Shown here in pieces: positions 42,921 to 47,616 of a stretch of 47,616 nt of DNA. This DNA comes from Bacillota bacterium (GTDB lineage: Bacteria; Bacillota; Clostridia; Clostridiales; Clostridiaceae). Numbering within the stretch: position 1 is the first letter of the stretch; every line of letters starts with the position of its first letter. The stretch covers positions 1 through 47,616 of the forward strand of contig JAUZPI010000032.1 of assembly GCA_030706015.1 (NCBI GenBank), read 5' to 3'. A program made the position numbers and the translations under genes. Under the pieces are notes generated by a model. The model was not told the origin of the DNA, searched no databases, and saw only the letters and a list, made by a program, of their open reading frames with translations.

Positions 42921-45574
42921 TTATGGATTGTTAATATTTAATGGTCTTAATTCAGCTGATTTAGGAATATTTCTAACATCAAAATTATACTCTCCAAGAA
43001 GATTGATATGTTCCCAACCTAAAGGAGCTACATGTTTAAGTAAGCCTTCATCAATGCTGTAATTCTGTTTTAAATGCTCGATAGCCTTTTGTAAGTATGT
43101 AGTATTCCAAATACTTATAGCATTGATTAAAATGTTCAATGCACTGGCTCGCTGTAGCTGATCCTGTAGTTCACGTTCTCTAAATTCTCCACGTTTGCCA
43201 AAGAATATTGCTCTTGCAAGGGCATTCATAGCCTCACCTTTATTGAGTCCTCTTTAAATACGCCTTCTTAGAGATTCATTTGTTATGTAATCCAGTATAA
43301 ATATAGTCTTTTCTATTCTCCCCATTTCTCGTAGAGCTGTGGCTAAGGCATTTTGTCTAGCATAAGAACCAAGTTTACCCATAATAAGTGAGCCTGTAAC
43401 TTTACCTTCTCTTATAGAGTGTGCTAGTCTTAACACATCATCAAAATTATCCTTAATTATTTTAATATTTATCCGTCCATTCAAAATGCTTTCAATTTTA
43501 GGGTAATCACTACTCTTACCAATACAATATAATTTCAGCTCTGATATGTCTCTGATTCTAGGTGCAAATTTAAAACCCAACAAATGACTTAATCCAAACA
43601 CCTGATCAGTATACCCTGCTGTATCTGTATAATGTTCTTCGATATTTAAATCCGTTTCATGATAAAGAAGGCCATCAATTACATGTACTGCATCTCTAGC
43701 ATTAGTATTTATTACTTTAGTGTAGAATGTTGAGAATTGGTCACTTACAAATCTATACATTGTAGTTCCTTTACCAGTACCATAATGAGGATTAGCATCG
43801 GCATGAAGGGAGGAAACACCAACTTGGACCCGCATACCATCACTAGATGAAGTGCTGCCATAACCCCAAAATGCAGATAGAAAGAGTTTATGATGATAAT
43901 TAACTAACGTAGCCTGTGCTTTTTTCATGGCATCATCGTATAATCTCCATTGAGCGGAATTTGCCATTTGCCTATAAGATATTCCTGGTGTAGAATCAGA
44001 CATTTTTGACAATCCTATATTAGTCCCCATAGCCATGAGAGTTGCCATCAAGATTGTTCTTTCTTCACATTTAGCGATATTGCCAGTAGAAGCATGTACA
44101 AAATTCCTATCAAAGCCTGTCCGTTTTGATACTTCTAAAAGTAAATCCGGTAGCTTAATTCTAGGCATCATTTTATACAGCCTTTGGCTTAGTTGGATTG
44201 CTTCTGGAGGAGTATCTTTCTCAAGTCTATCTATATGTATTTTTGAATTATCAATAGTTACACCTTCAAGCTTATCAAGGTTTTTAGCGAACCATTTTAG
44301 CATACTGTTTAAAGAATCTATTCTTTCGCTTAGATATTCTTTAGCTTCAAGATTTACGGCAAGTCTTGTACCTGTGCGTTTAGAAATATCCCAGTCCTCA
44401 CGGGGTACCAAGTATTCGTCAAAGTCCTTAAAGTTTTTGCTGCCTTCAACAGATACATCACCGGAACGTATTCTATTTTTAAGTTCTGTGAGTGTTGCAA
44501 TTTCATAATAATGCCGATTTATTGAACCATCTTTCTCATATAAACACTTATTCCAACGATTAGAGATAAATTCTGTTGGTGCGTCATCTGGAACCTTTCT
44601 CTTACCATTCTCATTTATATCATTTAATATATTTATTGCCTCTATCAATGGTCTTGAAGCAGTATTTGTTGAATTAAACTTTAAATATTTAACTAAAATA
44701 GGTGTATATCTTCTTAGCTGATTATATTTACTTTCCAGCAAATCAATATAATCATAACTCACAGGCCTGGCTAGCTTTTTAGCTTCCTCAACTGATTTCA
44801 CGAGTTTATTCCAAGGCATTACAGTTTCCAAAACTTTAAATGGGTCTAGATTTTCGCTTCTTGCCCTAATTAAAGCGGCTCCAATATCTACGTAGTGAAC
44901 AATTTTCTCGTTCAATGATTTGTCATTTTGTTTCTGTAATTCCTCCTGCTCCTTACGCCTCTTAGATAACAGAATATTAATCTGTCTGTCATGTATTTTA
45001 ATTGCCTTATCTATTAAATTTTGGCTTAATTCATAAAGATATAAAGCTAATATTGCATATCTCTTTTGTTCTTCAAACCTTCTTAATAAAAAAGGTTCAT
45101 ACTTAGATCCTAGCCTAGAGAGCTGACGTATTCTATTGGGGTGTACACCTTCTATATTTAATCCTAGTCCTAAACTTCTTATCAATTCTAATCTTTCTAT
45201 CACTTCTGCAAAGGCTTTAGGTGAAGAATGTCCTGGGTGTCTCTAATTTCCTGCATATGCTCTAATCTTATGTTTTCTCTTTCCGCATATAATTCAAGTT
45301 CCTTAGGATTGACTTGCAGCTGTTCAGCAATGTAATTTAAAACACTTTCAGGAATATTATTTATACTTATTAAAGGCCAATCAGGATAACGCAGCAAAGC
45401 CAATTGAACAGCAAACCCTAACCGGTTATAATCTCTTCTATGCTTATTAATAATACCTATATCATAAGGTGAAAAGGTATAATACTTCACAATTTCGTAT
45501 TCACTTATGTTATGGGGAATTTCCATTAATTCAAGACGTTGTTCTTCGGTAAGTAATATTTCAGCGACAGCCAT
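42921..45574 (-). pseudogene. tnpA: Tn3-family transposase, disrupted by a deletion and a nonsense codon
   Basis: The remains of a Tn3 TnpA of about 985 residues survive as three frames. 45200-45574 is the DUF4158-type N-terminus, ending after LEHMQEIRD. 43254-45203 carries the catalytic part, beginning in frame as SPKAFAEVIERLELIRSLG, with DDE-region sequences such as SFWGYG-type SAFWGYGSTSSSDG and HVIDGLLYHETDL. 42921-43229 is the C-terminus. Between the first two, about 100 codons are missing and the frame shifts. Between the last two, one TAA (43254-43256) interrupts an otherwise open frame, RRRI-stop-RGLNKGEAMNALARA; family members have Gln there. The enzyme is almost certainly inactive. 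Confidence 0.88.
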
Positions 45575-45615
45575 TATAGCATTCCTTTGTTATAAATTAT
45601 TACATTGCTAACAAC

Positions 45616-46176
45616 TTACTTTCTAATTTTAATATATCTGTATAGACTTGTCCGGCTAACTCCTGTAGCTTTTGTTATTTCAGCAGTTGAATACTCCCTA
45701 CTATCATACATTTTTAATGCTAATTCCACATCTTTCATATCTTTAAATGGTCTGCCCCCTTTGCGACCTCGGGCCCTAGCACTTGATAATCCTTCTTTAG
45801 TTCTTTGACTTATTAAATCTCTTTCAAATTGTGATATGCCTGCAAATATTGTGAAAAGAAGTTTACCTTGAGGTGTTGTCGTATTAATCCAGTTCTCTTT
45901 CAATGATTTTATATTTGCTCCTTTACTCTCAATGATTTCAACTAATTTAAATAAATCTTTCGTAGACCTACTTAATCTTGTAAGTTCTGAGATTATAATT
46001 GTATCTCCATGTTGCAGCTCATCTAACATTCTATGTAACTCAGGTCTATCTGTCTTTGTGCCTGTCATCTTTTCCTTATATATATTTCTCTTGTCAACTC
46101 CAGCATCAATAAGAGCATCTATTTGCCTATCTAAATTCTGTTCCTCAGTGCTCACCCTTGCATATCCAATACACAT
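45616..46176 (-). CDS. tnpR: Tn3-family serine resolvase
   Basis: 186 residues, small serine recombinase. The catalytic Ser is in YARVSTEEQ (about 10), with the arginine-rich SELTRLSRS and the FERDLISQRTKEGL dimer helix. A C-terminal helix-turn-helix (about 145-185, AEITKATGVSRTSLYRYI) binds the res site. The ribosome-binding site GGGAGGTG is intact, but an IS982 element is inserted immediately upstream, so it is cut off from its original promoter and res site. Confidence 0.92.
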   Translation of the reverse strand: MCIGYARVSTEEQNLDRQIDALIDAGVDKRNIYKEKMTGTKTDRPELHRMLDELQHGDTIIISELTRLSRSTKDLFKLVEIIESKGANIKSLKENWINTTTPQGKLLFTIFAGISQFERDLISQRTKEGLSSARARGRKGGRPFKDMKDVELALKMYDSREYSTAEITKATGVSRTSLYRYIKIRK

Positions 46177-46192
46177 ATAATACCACCTCCCT

Positions 46193-47340
46193 AGGTTAAT
46201 TGTACCATAAACGTAAAAATGTTTCTATAATGAAACAATGAATATGGAACAATTTATGAAACAGAAATCTTATAGGATTTATCCACTTCTTTTGCAAATT
46301 TAAAAAGTCCCATAAACGACCGTTTATGGAACTGAAATGGCTAATAAAAAACAAGAGTAATTCAAATCTTGTTGATGAATAATAAATTAAGATTCTTCCA
46401 GCTTTGTTTATGAAATAACATAGATTATGAGCTAAAATTTTGGTTTCCAATCTAGCTATAACTCCTAGCATAGATTTAGCTAATATCTTTGAAATATTTA
46501 ACTGTTCAGAAAGTTGAGAGTTCACGGTCTCAATTAATCTTCTTTTTTTAAATATTAACTGTCTGAATTCTTTTGGAAACTGAAATTTTGCCTTAGTTCT
46601 TTTCATTGTTAATAGAGTTATGTTTTGCTCAGTAAACAATGCGTTAGCATATTGTTCTCCTATATACCCTTTGTCAGCTATTATTGTGAGCCAATACTTG
46701 TTTTCAAGCAAGTCCCATAGTGCAGCTCTATCATCTATATTGGCAGGGGTTAGTATATAGTCGGTAAGATATCCATCAAGAGTAACCAGAGAATGAAGCT
46801 TAAATCCGTAGTAGGTTTCTTTTTTCGATGCACATCTGCCGTAGGCGGCTACGCCTTTAAAAGTCCTATGGAAACGTGCTCTGCCAAACTTACATGCATA
46901 GATTGGCATGCTATCTATAATGCGGTGATTATCATAGTAAGCTCCTATTATTTCACTGAGTTTTTTTCTAATAATCTCAATAACTTTGAATAACGCTCTA
47001 CGAGTTCTATTGAATCGAGTACGGCTACAAAACTTGGGAAATAACTCATTTAAGTTCTTCTTACAGTACCAAAGCCAAGCTTTTTCTGAGTCAATTGTCA
47101 AAAGTTCTCCAACTATTGCTATGGTAATTACTTCACTATCATGCATTATTGAAGTTTCAATATTCCGCCTGTTCTTTATATAGCCAGATGTTATTTCTTG
47201 ATAAATATCATCAATAATTACAAAACTTACAGTTATAAAGTCTTTTAAATTTTCTATATTTGTGGTAATGTTGTGTTTAGAAAGCTCTAACATATATGTT
47301 ACCTCCATTGATTATTTGGTCGTTTTTAATGAAAGGTTAA
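46193..47340 (-). mobile_element. IS982-family insertion sequence in the Tn3 remnant
   Basis: AGGTTAA occurs as a direct repeat at 46193-46199 and 47334-47340 and is a likely target duplication. The element would then be 46200-47333 (1134 bp). The ends are imperfect inverted repeats sharing AAACG and AAAT blocks. A near-perfect CCATAAACG-AC-CGTTTATGG palindrome lies inside the left end (46311-46330). Confidence 0.65.
46196..47293 (-). CDS. IS982-family transposase
   Basis: 365 residues. DDE residues are in IIDSMPIYACK (first Asp), IADKGYIGEQY (second Asp) and KRRLIETVNSQL (Glu). The IS982 fold normally ends near LAHNLCYFINK; here about 65 extra residues follow and the stop codon falls in the target-site duplication. 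ATG at 47293 has GGAGG eight bases upstream. Probably intact. Confidence 0.88.
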   Translation of the reverse strand: MLELSKHNITTNIENLKDFITVSFVIIDDIYQEITSGYIKNRRNIETSIMHDSEVITIAIVGELLTIDSEKAWLWYCKKNLNELFPKFCSRTRFNRTRRALFKVIEIIRKKLSEIIGAYYDNHRIIDSMPIYACKFGRARFHRTFKGVAAYGRCASKKETYYGFKLHSLVTLDGYLTDYILTPANIDDRAALWDLLENKYWLTIIADKGYIGEQYANALFTEQNITLLTMKRTKAKFQFPKEFRQLIFKKRRLIETVNSQLSEQLNISKILAKSMLGVIARLETKILAHNLCYFINKAGRILIYYSSTRFELLLFFISHFSSINGRLWDFLNLQKKWINPIRFLFHKLFHIHCFIIETFLRLWYN

Positions 47341-47408
47341 CATATTATGTTGGGGCTTTTCTATTTGTAAATTATGTTAGCTTATTTAACTAGCACAACA
47401 GGTTAAAT
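47339..47408. other. candidate Tn3 res site separated from tnpR by the IS
   Basis: Two dyads, AACATA-T-TATGTT (47339-47351) and ATTTAAC/GTTAAAT with an 11-base spacer (47384-47408), sit where res subsites would lie if the IS were removed. Their identity as res is inferred from position. The stretch 47409-47507 holds nothing I can assign. Confidence 0.4.
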
Positions 47409-47507
47409 TATAGATTTGAACATTTTATCGCTCAACACCTCACAGGCCCAATCAAGCGTTCATTTTCCCATGCTGAGATTACAAGAATGGAATTAATAAA
47501 CGGAATA

Positions 47508-47616
47508 TTATAATCCTTGAAGCCAATTTTCACAAAGTTTTGGCCAGATTGCTACCGTAGGTTCATCCTCACCTAATCCTAAACCATGGGGACCTTTGGA
47601 GAATATATGTAAATCA
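47508..47616 (-). CDS. C-terminal end of an alpha/beta hydrolase (partial)
   Basis: 35 codons ending in TAA, running off the right edge. The peptide contains FSKGPHGLGLGED and ends IWPKLCENWLQGL, the catalytic-His segment and C-terminal helix of acetyl-esterase/lipase-type (BD-FAE-like) alpha/beta hydrolases. The remainder is outside the window. Confidence 0.72.
   Translation of the reverse strand, partial: DLHIFSKGPHGLGLGEDEPTVAIWPKLCENWLQGL

Noticed and set aside
47467..47477. CCCATGCTGAG resembling the inner end of the Tn3 repeat
   Set aside because: It is in direct and not inverted orientation and the rest of the 38 bp does not match, so it is not the missing right end.
1..47616. CRISPR array or prophage
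   Set aside because: No regularly spaced repeats, cas-like or phage structural genes were seen; the repeated leaders lie at operon starts and not in an array.

Overview
This is an AT-rich, low-GC Firmicute window, most likely Clostridium or a close relative. The reasons are strong GGAGG ribosome-binding sites, clostridial codon use, an anaerobe's ferredoxin, nitrogenase-like and corrinoid enzymes, and an IS982/Tn3 mobile fringe. Every gene I can support lies on the minus strand, so transcription runs from high to low coordinates.

Layout, in transcription order. 47616-42799: the C-terminal end of an alpha/beta hydrolase, then an IS982-family element inside a decayed Tn3-family transposon whose transposase carries an internal deletion and a nonsense codon. 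42436-41255: a NifS/IscS-type cysteine desulfurase. 41008-37957: a polar amino acid (cystine-type) ABC importer. 37670-24276 (operon D): three NifD-like/NifK-like pairs, one NifH, a short NifB, a separate NifX-like protein, an FMN-binding protein, a HisC-like aminotransferase and a GldA-like dehydrogenase. 24183-16458 (operon C): O-acetylhomoserine sulfhydrylase, DUF1638 protein, corrinoid protein, two uroporphyrinogen-decarboxylase-type methyltransferases, a corrinoid-activating ferredoxin and a class V aminotransferase/C-S lyase. 16066-12310 (operon B): cysteine synthase plus a sulfonate-type ABC importer. 12102-4375 (operon A): a second cysteine synthase, a second sulfonate-type importer and a fourth nitrogenase-like set in the order K-D-H. 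4168-2062: an OmpR-type two-component system. 1692-140: a 29-residue ORF, an exported protein and a NapH-type membrane ferredoxin.

Seven transcription units share a compact control region: a sigma-A promoter with 17-bp spacing, an operator-like AT-rich box (core TATAGGAATA) directly after the -10, and then a short RNA hairpin immediately upstream of an intrinsic terminator. The hairpin stem (CYRG/CYRG) shows compensatory base changes between copies. The controlled genes are nearly all sulfur genes (cysK twice, metY, nifS, cystine-type and sulfonate-type importers), so the nitrogenase-like genes sit in a sulfur regulon and not a nitrogen regulon.

The best overall reading is an organosulfur scavenging island. 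Importers bring in organosulfur compounds. Nitrogenase-like reductases, related in concept to methylthio-alkane reductase (Mar), cleave C-S bonds using a NifB-derived cofactor. CysK/MetY capture sulfide or methanethiol, and corrinoid methyltransferases handle the methyl groups. The substrate of each reductase cannot be read from sequence. The number of paralogous reductases and the shared RNA/operator control are the parts that look new.
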